From positions 1 to 47,468 of the forward strand of contig JABINZ010000134.1 in the NCBI GenBank assembly GCA_018698135.1: a stretch of 47,468 bases of DNA, read 5' to 3'. This stretch comes from Bacteroidota bacterium. Lineage in GTDB: Bacteria; Bacteroidota; Bacteroidia; CAILMK01; JAAYUY01. The notes below the pieces were generated by a model, which was not told where the DNA came from, did not search any database, and worked only from the letters and a program-made list of their open reading frames with translations. The translations under genes and the position numbers were made by a program. Of the stretch, positions 1-7,836 are shown piece by piece. Each line of letters starts with the position of its first letter. The first letter of the stretch is position 1.

Positions 1-243
1 ATTTTCAGGAGTTTCTCCTGGGCATTAATACCAACAATTTTTGTGAGCTATTGGCAAGTATTTGCCTTAATGAGAACTGCTTACCTTATTCATTGGCTAC
101 CAACTACTTTCAAAAGCAAATACATCAATTGGTTTAAGGCAACACCCGTTTGGGTTAAGCTTGCCATTGTAATTTTAGTTGTATTTGTTTGTTACCAAGC
201 CAAATCAGCTGATGTACAGCCCTTTATATATTTTCAGTTTTAG
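1..243 (+). CDS. C-terminal end of an MBOAT-family O-acyltransferase (partial)
   Basis: The frame is open from the first base, so only the last 80 residues are present. Two hydrophobic segments are visible (about residues 7-25 and 55-70), and the protein ends in PFIYFQF. From memory, that tail is typical of Bacteroidota MBOAT proteins (AlgI/DltB/PatA-like), which move acyl groups from a carrier onto exported polysaccharide or cell-wall polymers across the inner membrane. The catalytic His lies upstream and cannot be checked. A GTG at 43 could start a short protein, but the open frame before it and the family-like tail favour a truncated longer gene. Assignment rests mainly on the C-terminal motif. 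Confidence 0.55.
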   Translation: MFRSFSWALIPTIFVSYWQVFALMRTAYLIHWLPTTFKSKYINWFKATPVWVKLAIVILVVFVCYQAKSADVQPFIYFQF

Positions 244-392
244 GATCGATTTCAATTCAAATAGTAATAGCAAAATGTTTATGACTTTTGAAACAGCCCT
301 TGTTTAAAGCATTATCAGAACATTGCATTTGGTACTTCTACCCAATAATATTCATCAACACTTTCCATCAGAAAGCAAATATCTAATTTAGC

Positions 393-400
393 TATATTTG
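393..400 (+). promoter_or_regulatory. Candidate -7 box (TAnnTTTG)
   Basis: TATATTTG fits the Bacteroidota primary sigma -7 consensus. No good -33 TTTG lies at the usual distance. It would give a leader of roughly 120 nt before the gene at 524, so it is only a weak candidate. Confidence 0.3.
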
Positions 401-523
401 AATAGAGATTATATTAGCACAAAGCCAACTTATTTCATAAACAATGTGCTATTGGATCTTTGATAGAAGGGAGTTAGCTGTTGTACGAATAAATAATTGA
501 ATAAACAAACAAATACAAATGGT

Positions 524-937
524 ATGAATTATAAAGAAAAAATTGGAACCAAAGAGAATCCAATGGTTCTCAAGACTCCACCATTGTCTTCAGAATACAC
601 TATGCATGTTGATGAAAAAGACGGAAAGGAAATTTTGGTGTGCACTGTTAAATCAACCGTACTTCATTACGACAGCCATTGTCTGAAAGACTTACATACA
701 ATGCTCATTGAGCACAATGACTGGATGGAACTTGGGAGCAAAGATGAAAAGGTAGAAACCAAAGAAGGAACTGTAGAGCATTGGGGTCGCTCGCCAAAGA
801 ACCCAATCGGAGGGTGGTATGGTTTAAAAAAAGGATTCAAAGGTCGATTTGGCATGTATATCCCACCTCTCATGGAAGCACTCGGACTCGCTGAAGTGAC
901 TCACGAAAAACGAGGAAATAAAATGAAAGCCAAATAA
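524..937 (+). CDS. Conserved hypothetical cytoplasmic protein, 137 aa
   Basis: A soluble protein with no signal peptide or membrane segment. It is rich in charged residues and has a Gly/Trp/aromatic segment (GGWYGLKKG, then GRFGMYIPP) near residues 95-115 that looks like a conserved family core. I recall small proteins of unknown function with this core but cannot name the family with certainty. I chose the ATG at 524 over an in-frame TTG at 497 because TTG starts are uncommon and the nine extra residues are low-complexity Asn/Thr/Lys. It stands alone: about 280 bp separate it from the gene upstream and 293 bp from the regulator downstream. Function unknown. Confidence 0.7.
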   Translation: MNYKEKIGTKENPMVLKTPPLSSEYTMHVDEKDGKEILVCTVKSTVLHYDSHCLKDLHTMLIEHNDWMELGSKDEKVETKEGTVEHWGRSPKNPIGGWYGLKKGFKGRFGMYIPPLMEALGLAEVTHEKRGNKMKAK

Positions 938-976
938 GAACAGTAGGTAACATCCCCATTAAGCTAAGTCAATAAA

Positions 977-1070
977 GTCAACCTTCGTTATAAATTCGGC
1001 TGACAAAGACTGCCTGCGTTGAAACTTCGGCTGACAAAGACTGCCTACGTTGAAACTTCGGCTGACAAAG
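977..1070 (+). repeat. Three tandem units of a 31-bp palindromic repeat
   Basis: The core TTCGGCTGACAAAG occurs at 995, 1026 and 1057, exactly 31 bp apart, with similar spacer sequence between. Within a unit, GTCA-CC on the left can pair with GGCTGAC on the right, giving a stem with a loop of about 14 nt. A related single unit lies at 8077-8116. This is a small dispersed REP-like element and it fills most of the 293-bp gap between the genes at 524 and 1231. Confidence 0.75.
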
Positions 1071-1230
1071 GTTTTAGGATATTAGGGATTGAAAAAATAA
1101 GTATTATTGCCAATGCGGTTATTTGGCCTTAAAATTAGCTCACTGCACCAATGACGTAAAAATGACATACTCTTGACGCAAACTAGAAAAATGATTAAAC
1201 TTAATATTGTTCTGAACTAAAAATTTTAAC

Positions 1231-1839
1231 ATGAAGAATAACGTTTTAGCGAAACGTGTGAAAGAACTAAGAATGAGAAATGGATATTCTCAAGAAGAAT
1301 TATCTGATTTATCTGGTTTAAGTTTGCGAACTATACAAAGAATCGAAGGAGGAGAAAATGAACCAAGGGGTGATTCTTTGAAAAGATTATCAAATGTATT
1401 TAATGTGACTCCAGAAACACTAACTGATTGGACAATAAAAGTAGATATTGGATACCTCACGAACCTTAATCTTGCGTCATTAACATTCATATTCTTTCCA
1501 TTACTTGGAATATTGGTTCCGCTTATTATGTGGATTTCAAAAAAAGATACAATAAGCCATGTTAAGTTGCTTGGAAAACAAATAATGAATTTTCAAATTA
1601 CATGGACAATTCTATTTTTTCTTGGATATTTCATAATTGTTCTTAACCTAGCAAACAACGCAAACCCATTAAATACATTCTCTCCAGAAATATTAGTGAC
1701 TAATTTGAAAAGAATAATCTTATTTATTGGAATAATGTATTTGTTTAACATTACTATGATAATTATAAATACAGTGAGAATCGCAAATGAAAAAGATGCT
1801 AAATATTTTCCAAAAATATCTTTTCTTGGAAATCAATAA
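1231..1839 (+). CDS. XRE-family regulator with C-terminal membrane domain
   Basis: Residues about 6-60 form a Cro/CI-type helix-turn-helix: KELRMRNGYSQEELSDLSGL followed by SLRTIQRIEGGENEP. From about residue 85 the protein becomes hydrophobic, with three to four membrane helices separated by short loops (a DUF4870-like layout). HTH proteins anchored this way in Bacteroidota are usually small regulators that may sense a membrane or peptide signal; the ligand is unknown. A near-consensus -7 box (TAATATTG, 1202-1209) lies 21 nt before the ATG. No obvious partner gene. The HTH call is firm; the role of the membrane part is inference. Confidence 0.85.
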   Translation: MKNNVLAKRVKELRMRNGYSQEELSDLSGLSLRTIQRIEGGENEPRGDSLKRLSNVFNVTPETLTDWTIKVDIGYLTNLNLASLTFIFFPLLGILVPLIMWISKKDTISHVKLLGKQIMNFQITWTILFFLGYFIIVLNLANNANPLNTFSPEILVTNLKRIILFIGIMYLFNITMIIINTVRIANEKDAKYFPKISFLGNQ

Positions 1840-1885
1840 TGCCACATAATGCTGATCCATTGGCAGCAATAAAATGTTAAAACAC

Positions 1886-1893
1886 TATTTTTG
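1886..1893 (+). promoter_or_regulatory. -7 promoter box of the lipoprotein gene at 1916
   Basis: TATTTTTG matches TAnnTTTG and lies 22 nt before the ATG, the same distance as several other boxes in the window. A possible -33 TTG at 1860-1862 is slightly far (23-nt spacer). Confidence 0.5.
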
Positions 1894-1915
1894 TTTGTAA
1901 ATGTAAATATTTATA

Positions 1916-2572
1916 ATGATCAGACTACTCGCAATACTGGCATTGGGCTTATTTATAATATCATGTGAAAAAGCTAATTATAGCCCAAATACTCCTGAAA
2001 AAATTATTTTATTCTTTGATGACTTTGATGACTCAAAAAATTGGGAAATAACTAATCCACCAGATTCTATTGATAATAATATTTCTATTTCTAATGGAGC
2101 AATGATCGCTAGCGTTTTAAGTACAAAACCAGCGATGTTGATTTCTATGGCGAATGCTCAAATAGTGGATTCATTATTAAGAGATTCAACAATAACGAAA
2201 TTTGGAATTAGGATAAAATTGCGCGATGGTGATATCCATTATCATTTCAATTGGCCTCCTTACGGTAGTAATGGCATCAAGTTTACAATAGACTATGGGT
2301 ATTATCAAATTGTAATCCCGAATTATATTATTGGTCAAAATGTTATTCTGCCCTATGGGAAAGAGTATATAGCGGAATATGATAATGGGCTTATAAAATT
2401 TTTTGTTGATGGGGTTGAGTTTAATAATAAATATGTGTATTTAGAGAAAGATAAATATTTATACAGTGGACGTTCAAATCTTCAGGTATGGATGGATGGA
2501 TTTTTTATTAATAATCCATCCTATAATCATAAAGTTGAAATTGATTTTATAGAATTTTATGTTTACAAATAA
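1916..2572 (+). CDS. Hypothetical lipoprotein with LamG/concanavalin-like domain
   Basis: A 218-aa lipoprotein. The N-terminus is a hydrophobic signal ending in the lipobox IISC, followed by EK, so it should be lipidated at Cys17. The mature part begins FFDDFDDSKNWEI, then alternates short hydrophobic and aromatic strands and ends EIDFIEFYVYK. This is the usual pattern of a beta-sandwich of the concanavalin/LamG type, like glycan-binding or glycoside-hydrolase-associated domains. No catalytic acid pair can be recognised. It is followed within 2 nt by the membrane-protein gene at 2574, so the two are probably cotranscribed. Substrate and function unknown. Confidence 0.75.
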   Translation: MIRLLAILALGLFIISCEKANYSPNTPEKIILFFDDFDDSKNWEITNPPDSIDNNISISNGAMIASVLSTKPAMLISMANAQIVDSLLRDSTITKFGIRIKLRDGDIHYHFNWPPYGSNGIKFTIDYGYYQIVIPNYIIGQNVILPYGKEYIAEYDNGLIKFFVDGVEFNNKYVYLEKDKYLYSGRSNLQVWMDGFFINNPSYNHKVEIDFIEFYVYK

Positions 2573-2573
2573 A

Positions 2574-3098
2574 ATGACAAATAAGAATCTATTAAGAATC
2601 ATAAGCTCATCATTGTTTGTTATACTCATAGGCATAATCCTTAATCTTTTTTATCAAACAAAAGAGATTGGCTATGTATTACTTAACATAGGTGCTGTTG
2701 TTGGACAATTATCAGGAATATATCTACTCTTTCGAAATAGTATGCTCCAAACTACAGTTTTTTGGAAAATCATAAAATTTTTCATTGGATTAACAATTTT
2801 AGGAGCTTTATTCAAAATCCAACATTGGGTCGGTGCAGGTATTTTACTTTTAATCTCTCAACTAGGAATATGTGCAACTTACACCATACGATTCTTGTTG
2901 AAGAAATATAAAAAGCGATTAGATATTTTAAAATTTCTATACATTTTTTCAGCCACAACTACCTATATACTTACTGTACAGCATTGGATAAGAGGAGAGT
3001 ATAGACTATTTCCACTATTAATATTTTGGATTCTTCTATTAGATTTTATCATGTCAAGTTTTGATTTAAGAATAATATTTAAGACAAATAAAGAATAA
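2574..3098 (+). CDS. GldL-like multi-helix membrane protein
   Basis: 174 aa with five to six predicted membrane helices. It contains GALFKIQHWVGAG (about residues 84-96), a motif that resembles the first helices of GldL, the proton-conducting motor subunit of T9SS and gliding. It lacks the long cytoplasmic tail of true GldL and no gldM neighbour is present, so it is at most a distant relative. A second such protein lies at 20098-20730. I chose the ATG at 2574, 1 nt after the upstream stop; an alternative ATG at 2559 would overlap that gene by 14 nt. Function unknown. Confidence 0.75.
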   Translation: MTNKNLLRIISSSLFVILIGIILNLFYQTKEIGYVLLNIGAVVGQLSGIYLLFRNSMLQTTVFWKIIKFFIGLTILGALFKIQHWVGAGILLLISQLGICATYTIRFLLKKYKKRLDILKFLYIFSATTTYILTVQHWIRGEYRLFPLLIFWILLLDFIMSSFDLRIIFKTNKE

Positions 3099-3219
3099 CG
3101 GGTATCAATACGAACTTTCGGGATGGGGAAAAGAAGAGTTATTGTCACCGCAAAAAGCTCAAACGTTAGCTGTGAAGAAAATCCAAAAAACCAGACTTTA
3201 TAAAATTAACAACAGATAA
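3076..3219 (+). pseudogene. Possible gene relic: coding-like 47-codon open frame without start
   Basis: In a different frame from the gene at 2574, a 47-codon stretch reads like a protein C-terminus (GYQYELSGWGKEE, then QTLAVKKIQKTRLYK) and ends at TAA 3217-3219. It has no ATG, overlaps the end of the previous gene, and has protein-like composition (Trp, Tyr, amphipathic helix). It may be what remains of a gene lost when the neighbouring DNA arrived. This is a visual judgement only. Confidence 0.3.
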
Positions 3220-3308
3220 TATTAAAACGAAGAATAATAAAAATATACTAATCTGACCTTAACTACGTTATTTCTTGTAATTGAAAATGCTGAATACCAT
3301 GAGTAATT

Positions 3309-3328
3309 AATTATTAAACACATCTATT
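3309..3328 (+). promoter_or_regulatory. 20-bp leader shared by the two SUMF1-like genes
   Basis: The 20 bp directly before the ATG at 3329 are identical to the 20 bp before the ATG at 4416 (4396-4415). The match fixes the start of the second gene and shows that the duplicated unit included its translation-initiation region. Confidence 0.7.
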
Positions 3329-4207
3329 ATGAAAGCAATAATAAAATTTTCAATTCTGTTCTGCTTTTTAGCTGCTCAGCTTACCATAATTAGTGCTCAA
3401 AATAAGACACAAAAACTTAAGGTGAAGAAGCCTAAGGCTACTGTAAAAGAAATTGACGAATCGCTTGCAAAGGTATATGACAGTTTGTATGCCAGCAAAT
3501 ATGAATTGTCCAATAAGCTTTACAGAATGTTTGAGTATGATCTTTTAAAATCTAATCAATCCGAATTTTTTAAAATTGCTTTAATTGATTCAAATGTATG
3601 GACATCACCAAATGAACCAATGGTTATATATTATCACAGACATCCTAATTATAATGATTACCCTGTTGTAGGTGTTTCACACGAAGCAGCAAAATTATTT
3701 TGCAATTGGCTGACTGATAAATACAATATCAGTCCAAAACGAAAGTTTAAAAAGGTGATATTTAGGCTGCCAACTGAAAGTGAATGGGAATTGGCAGCAC
3801 GTGGTGGAAGACTAAACACTGTTTATCCCTGGGGGGGGCCGTATTTAAGAAATTCAAAAGGAAGGTTTTTGTGTAATTTCCAAAATATCGGTGATGAGAA
3901 TATCATATATGATTCATTGACTAATAAATTTGTTGTAGAGTTTTATAATAGCCCCAATAAAGCTGATACTATTATTTCAGGGACACTTTTAAGAACCACT
4001 GTCCCGGTAACATCCTTTTATAATAATAATATTGGATTGTATAATATTGCTGGAAATGTGGCGGAAATGGTCAATGAAAAAGGAATTTCACGAGGAGGTG
4101 GTTGGAGAAGTCCAGGTGGTGATGTACAAAATGAATCAAGGGCATTTTATTCTAAACCTGATAATGATCTTGGATTCAGGATTTTTATGGTTGTGATAGA
4201 AGAGTGA
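3329..4207 (+). CDS. Secreted SUMF1/FGE-fold protein, paralog 1
   Basis: A 292-aa protein with a cleavable signal peptide (cut near SAQ, residues 22-24). Residues about 110-290 carry the formylglycine-generating-enzyme (SUMF1) fold: YPVVGVSHEAAKLFCNWL-like start, RLPTESEWELAARGG, YPWGGP, GLYNIAGNVAEM, RGGGW and a final DLGFRIF. The paired cysteines of true formylglycine-generating enzymes near the C-terminus are absent, so sulfatase activation is unlikely. The fold is also used by GldK/GldJ-type structural lipoproteins of gliding and T9SS. A run of eight G (3831-3838) encodes the WGG motif and could slip. A close paralog follows at 4416. Confidence 0.85.
   Translation: MKAIIKFSILFCFLAAQLTIISAQNKTQKLKVKKPKATVKEIDESLAKVYDSLYASKYELSNKLYRMFEYDLLKSNQSEFFKIALIDSNVWTSPNEPMVIYYHRHPNYNDYPVVGVSHEAAKLFCNWLTDKYNISPKRKFKKVIFRLPTESEWELAARGGRLNTVYPWGGPYLRNSKGRFLCNFQNIGDENIIYDSLTNKFVVEFYNSPNKADTIISGTLLRTTVPVTSFYNNNIGLYNIAGNVAEMVNEKGISRGGGWRSPGGDVQNESRAFYSKPDNDLGFRIFMVVIEE
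3831..3838 (+). repeat. G8 homopolymer inside SUMF1-like gene 1
   Basis: Eight consecutive G in an AT-rich gene, covering the codons of a Trp-Gly-Gly motif. A change of one base would shift the frame at about residue 170. The same tract is present in the paralog (4939-4946). Confidence 0.9.
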
Positions 4208-4415
4208 TCTGAAAGCCAAAATATTTCTATAATAAACTCAACAGACCTTAAAAAAACATACCTAATTATTGATAATATTCCGGCTGAAAATGAAGACAAG
4301 ATAAAGAATAGAATACATGAAACAAAGAATTAGTAAAAAATTCTTAGTGACTTAATAAAAACGTTAATCATTTTACTATAAAGAATTGTTAGTGCAATTA
4401 TTAAACACATCTATT

Positions 4416-5363
4416 ATGAAAGCAATAATAAAAATTTCAATTCTGTTCTGCTTTTTAGCTGCTCAGCTTACCATAATTAGTGCTCAAAATATGACACCTT
4501 ATGTTAAGATGAAGAGGTATAAGACTTATGTAAAAGAAATTGACAAATCCCTATCACAGGTTCATGACAGTTTGTATGCCAGCAAATATGAATTATCCAA
4601 CCTGCTTTACAGAGTGTTTTTTTTCTCAATTGAGCAAGACCTTAAAAATCCCCATCATACTGAATTATTAAAAATTGCCACAGTTGATTCAAATGTTTGG
4701 AGTCCAAAACTGGATGTAAATGAACCTATGACAAGGTTCTACTTCAGGCATCCGGCTTATAATGATTACCCTGTTGTAGGTGTTTCACACGAAGCAGCAA
4801 AATTATTTTGCACATGGCTGACTGATAAATACAATAGCAGTCCAAAACGTAAGTTTAAAAAGGTGCTATTTAGGCTGCCAACTGAAAAAGAATGGGAATT
4901 AGCTGCAGGTGGTGGCAGACAAAACGCTGATTATCCCTGGGGGGGGCCGTATTTAAGAAATTCAGAAGGAAGGGCTTTGTGTAATTACCAAAGTATAGGT
5001 GATGAGAATATCATATATGATTCATTGACTAATAAATTTGTTGTGGAATTTACAAATACCCCCTATGCATATTATAAAAATTATTTTGTGGGACATAAAA
5101 ATAGCCGCTATACATATGATACTTCTAGTTCAGGACAAAATATTTTTGCAGCCACTGAACCAGTAGCCTCCTATTTTGCTAATAATATTGGATTGTATAA
5201 CATAGCTGGAAATGTGGCGGAAATGGTCAATGAAAAAGGAATTTCACGAGGAGGCAGTTGGAAAAGTCCCGGTGGTGAAGTACAAATTAAATCAAGGGCA
5301 TTTTATTCTAAACCAACTAATGATCTTGGATTCAGATTTTTTATGGAGATCATGGAAAAGTGA
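4416..5363 (+). CDS. Secreted SUMF1/FGE-fold protein, paralog 2
   Basis: 315 aa, with the same architecture as the gene at 3329: near-identical signal peptide, then the SUMF1 fold with RLPTEKEWELAAGGG, YPWGGP, GLYNIAGNVAEM and DLGFRFF. It differs by longer, dissimilar stretches at about residues 55-80 and 200-235, so framework and loops have diverged unevenly. It too lacks the catalytic cysteines. I chose the ATG at 4416 rather than an in-frame start at 4386 because the 20-bp leader and signal peptide match paralog 1. It carries a G8 tract (4939-4946) and a T8 tract (4617-4624). The lipoprotein gene at 5379 follows after 15 nt, suggesting cotranscription. Confidence 0.85.
   Translation: MKAIIKISILFCFLAAQLTIISAQNMTPYVKMKRYKTYVKEIDKSLSQVHDSLYASKYELSNLLYRVFFFSIEQDLKNPHHTELLKIATVDSNVWSPKLDVNEPMTRFYFRHPAYNDYPVVGVSHEAAKLFCTWLTDKYNSSPKRKFKKVLFRLPTEKEWELAAGGGRQNADYPWGGPYLRNSEGRALCNYQSIGDENIIYDSLTNKFVVEFTNTPYAYYKNYFVGHKNSRYTYDTSSSGQNIFAATEPVASYFANNIGLYNIAGNVAEMVNEKGISRGGSWKSPGGEVQIKSRAFYSKPTNDLGFRFFMEIMEK
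4939..4946 (+). repeat. G8 homopolymer inside SUMF1-like gene 2
   Basis: Same position in the fold as the tract at 3831-3838. Preserved in both paralogs. Confidence 0.9.
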
Positions 5364-5378
5364 TATGAAAACCAAAAA

Positions 5379-5876
5379 ATGAAAATGAAATTAACGATTA
5401 TAATATTTGGCATTTTATTATTGATATCATCATGTAAAAAAGAAACCAATTATGGATATTGGATTGGCATTCATAATAGAACGACAAAAGAAATTCAAGT
5501 CAAGGTTTTTCCAAAATCAGAGTTAATAAAAGGAGATCAATATAAAATTTCCTCTTACAATGATTATTCAGATATGGTATTTACAATTGCTCCAAATGAA
5601 ACTGAGAATCTTTATCAATCAGCTAAATTGGATTATGAACCGGAATTATTATTAAAAGAAATATTTGATAGTATTGCTATAGAAATAAAACTCGATTCGA
5701 CAGTTGTGATAAAATTTAGACCAGAATCTGTAGAGAATTATTCAAGAAACATGTATGCAAAGAATTCAATCTGGCACTTTATTTTGAAAGAAGGATCAGA
5801 AAGGACTAGTTTAAGTTCAATACCATTTGAAATCCAGGATTATCAATTTGAAATAAAAGAGGAAGAAATAAGATAA
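5379..5876 (+). CDS. Hypothetical lipoprotein, 165 aa
   Basis: A type II signal peptide with lipobox LISSC, Cys at about residue 19, followed by KKE. Charged residues directly after the Cys are compatible with a Bacteroidota surface-export signal. The mature part (about 145 residues) is hydrophilic and probably mostly beta, with no recognised motif. It lies 15 nt after the second SUMF1-fold gene, probably in the same transcript, so it may be a partner of that protein at the outer membrane. Function unknown. Confidence 0.7.
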   Translation: MKMKLTIIIFGILLLISSCKKETNYGYWIGIHNRTTKEIQVKVFPKSELIKGDQYKISSYNDYSDMVFTIAPNETENLYQSAKLDYEPELLLKEIFDSIAIEIKLDSTVVIKFRPESVENYSRNMYAKNSIWHFILKEGSERTSLSSIPFEIQDYQFEIKEEEIR

Positions 5877-5966
5877 ATACGGCACACAGTACCAGCTTAA
5901 AGTATTACTTTGCTATTCGCTTCATACTACTCAAAGTTGAATCCTTATGCCAATTAAGAAAAAATC

Positions 5967-6629
5967 ATGAGAATAATATTTTTATTAATCGCATTATTAT
6001 CATCTACTATAATTCTTGCGCAAGATTTGTCAATTGGTTATGAGATTGGATTGATTTCATCTTCAAACTCTGACTACAATCGATTAGATATTGAAAATAG
6101 GCGAAATACCGATTATTTTGGTGTAAATTTTCAAAAAACGATGAATCAAAGCATATCATTTGGCTCTGGTTTACAATTTCTTAAGCAAGGCTATAAACAT
6201 GGAACATGTTACATTGTTCCTGATGATGTGAAAAATGAAGTAGTAGGTAAGTTAAATTATTTAGTTGTTCCAGCAACAATCAACACTCACCTCGGCAAAT
6301 CAAAAAGATTTATTGCGAATTTTGGTATATATGGAGCTGTTAATATAAAAGCAGTACAAGATATCCCTGACGAAATAATTGGTGGATGTGCAATAGGTTA
6401 TATTGATAATTTAAGACGATTTACAAAAAGGTTTGGTGTTGGTGGGATTCTGGAACTTGGCTATGAGGTGTATAGGCATGATAAATTTCAGATTAATACA
6501 TTGGTCAAGTACTATCAAGGCTTTAGTAATACCAAAAAATATCCAGATCCAAATGTTATCGTTCCATGGATGGCCAAATATAATTCTGCAATAATATCAG
6601 TAAGTTTAAATTATAAAATCGGCATTTAA
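5967..6629 (+). CDS. Small outer-membrane beta-barrel protein
   Basis: 220 aa with a cleavable signal peptide (cut after ILAQ, about residue 19). The mature protein has many short amphipathic strands with alternating aromatic and small residues (GVNFQKTMNQSISFGSGLQFL, IANFGIYGAVNIKA, GVGGILELGYEVYR) and ends in NYKIGI. This fits the PorT/OmpA-like barrels of about eight strands common in Bacteroidota. Two Cys in a loop may form a disulfide. The preceding gene ends 90 bp upstream and no promoter box was found. No specific function can be given. Confidence 0.75.
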   Translation: MRIIFLLIALLSSTIILAQDLSIGYEIGLISSSNSDYNRLDIENRRNTDYFGVNFQKTMNQSISFGSGLQFLKQGYKHGTCYIVPDDVKNEVVGKLNYLVVPATINTHLGKSKRFIANFGIYGAVNIKAVQDIPDEIIGGCAIGYIDNLRRFTKRFGVGGILELGYEVYRHDKFQINTLVKYYQGFSNTKKYPDPNVIVPWMAKYNSAIISVSLNYKIGI

Positions 6630-6649
6630 AGGGTTTCTGTAAAATAGGA

Positions 6650-6739
6650 ATGCAGGAAGAGAAGTTTATTGCCACACAACAAAGCTCCACCTTTGGAATT
6701 GATTATGTCCGTAAAAACCCCAATTATTCCTATACATGA
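6650..6739 (+). pseudogene. Possible short gene relic after the barrel gene
   Basis: A 29-codon frame with ATG at 6650 and TGA at 6737-6739 reads like a protein tail (KFIATQQSSTFGIDYVRKN). It has no match to its neighbours. It may be a remnant or chance; it is listed because the gap between 6630 and 6768 holds nothing else. Confidence 0.15.
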
Positions 6740-6768
6740 AAGCACGGTTTCGCTATACTTCTAAAAGC

Positions 6769-7836
6769 TTATATATTAATCAGAACCCAAAGCTCTACTT
6801 CTTCGGATGAGCGCCAGTGCGGATCTCGCTTTGTTTTTTCAGAAGCAGCCTTCACTGTTTTTTTCAAACATTTTTCCAATTGAAACCTCCCTCCTTCGGT
6901 TAGTTCCTTCTCTATCGGATGGTCTTTAGTTACATTCGTTATCTGAGCTAAATTTGAGAATAAAATGACCAGCTTTCCTTCCGGTAATAGTCTCTTTTTT
7001 GCCCCTTCAAAAAAATCAGGGAATAAATTTTCATTGTAATATATAGCTTCGTCATTTCCTTCCGGGTCATATGATGCTGGTAACCAAGGTGGATTAAAAA
7101 CAATTAATTCGGTCTGTTTTTCCCATTTACCAAAAAGATGTCCAAAATCTAATTCAATCTTTCTCGACAACTTAGTATCAGCCATAAACTCTGTTAGTCC
7201 AACAATGGCATTGGGATTTGTGTCTGTAGCAAAAACCTTCTGAAAACCATACTTTATCATTTGAAAAGAAAGCACACCACTCCCTACCCCAACATCAATT
7301 GCAAACTTTTTAGGTCCTTCATAACGTTTTAACCAATTGTCGAAAAGAATCAAATGCTCAAAACGTGTAGGAAAATAAGTACCGTAATACGGATGTATTT
7401 TATTTCGCAATACAGGAATGGAAATTCCATTTTTGTACCACTGCCAAGCACTATTTAGTCCTTGAACCTGAGGAAAGGGCAATAAGAACTCACTGGTTTC
7501 TGGATAAAGCTTTTCTAACCACCCAATAAAAGGCGATTTTTTTACCTTCAATTTATGATCTTCAATTTCTATAAAAATTAGATTTGACAGCTTACGATAT
7601 TCTGACCGATACTCACGTTGCTCCTGAAAGGATTTATTAGGCAACTTTTTAAAAAGATGCATTTGCAACTCCTTGAGAAGTAGAGTTCCATTGCTGTAAA
7701 ACTCTGTCACTAATACTGGTTTCCCCGCTTCTAATGCTTTAATTGTAAGCTTAACATCAGTCGTGCGATTAAACAACTCCAATTGTTTTCCAGAAGCAAT
7801 AGGTTCTGGCTTGTTTACATTAATATCTTCAATCAT
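6769..7836 (-). CDS. Class I SAM-dependent methyltransferase (NPPW type)
   Basis: 355 aa, cytoplasmic. The Rossmann-fold methyltransferase core starts near residue 178 with motif I (AIDVGVGSGVLSF), an acidic ribose-binding stretch (FATDTNPNA) and the catalytic NPPW at 248-251. NPPY/W enzymes methylate planar nitrogens: Gln in release factors (PrmC), or adenine/guanine in RNA and DNA. The roughly 150-residue N-terminal part is not the PrmC helical bundle that I know, so the substrate is open; a protein-Gln or rRNA-base target is more likely than restriction-modification, since no endonuclease gene is near. It is encoded alone on this strand. A -7 box far upstream (8002-8009) would give a leader of about 160 nt. 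Confidence 0.8.
   Translation of the reverse strand: MIEDINVNKPEPIASGKQLELFNRTTDVKLTIKALEAGKPVLVTEFYSNGTLLLKELQMHLFKKLPNKSFQEQREYRSEYRKLSNLIFIEIEDHKLKVKKSPFIGWLEKLYPETSEFLLPFPQVQGLNSAWQWYKNGISIPVLRNKIHPYYGTYFPTRFEHLILFDNWLKRYEGPKKFAIDVGVGSGVLSFQMIKYGFQKVFATDTNPNAIVGLTEFMADTKLSRKIELDFGHLFGKWEKQTELIVFNPPWLPASYDPEGNDEAIYYNENLFPDFFEGAKKRLLPEGKLVILFSNLAQITNVTKDHPIEKELTEGGRFQLEKCLKKTVKAASEKTKRDPHWRSSEEVELWVLINI

Noticed and set aside
3099-3328. Possible integron attC sites between small unrelated genes (3.1, 5.9 and 6.7 kb)
   Set aside because: Some GTTAGC- and CAACAAAG-like motifs occur, but I could not fold them into the paired R/L boxes of an attC site, and no integrase gene is present.
3329-4207. 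True formylglycine-generating enzyme (sulfatase activation)
   Set aside because: The paired catalytic cysteines are missing and no sulfatase gene is near; a structural use of the fold is more likely.
3329-5363. Diversity-generating retroelement acting on the SUMF1-fold genes
   Set aside because: The fold is one used by such systems, but there is no reverse transcriptase, no template repeat, and the differences are not adenine-specific or at the 3' end.
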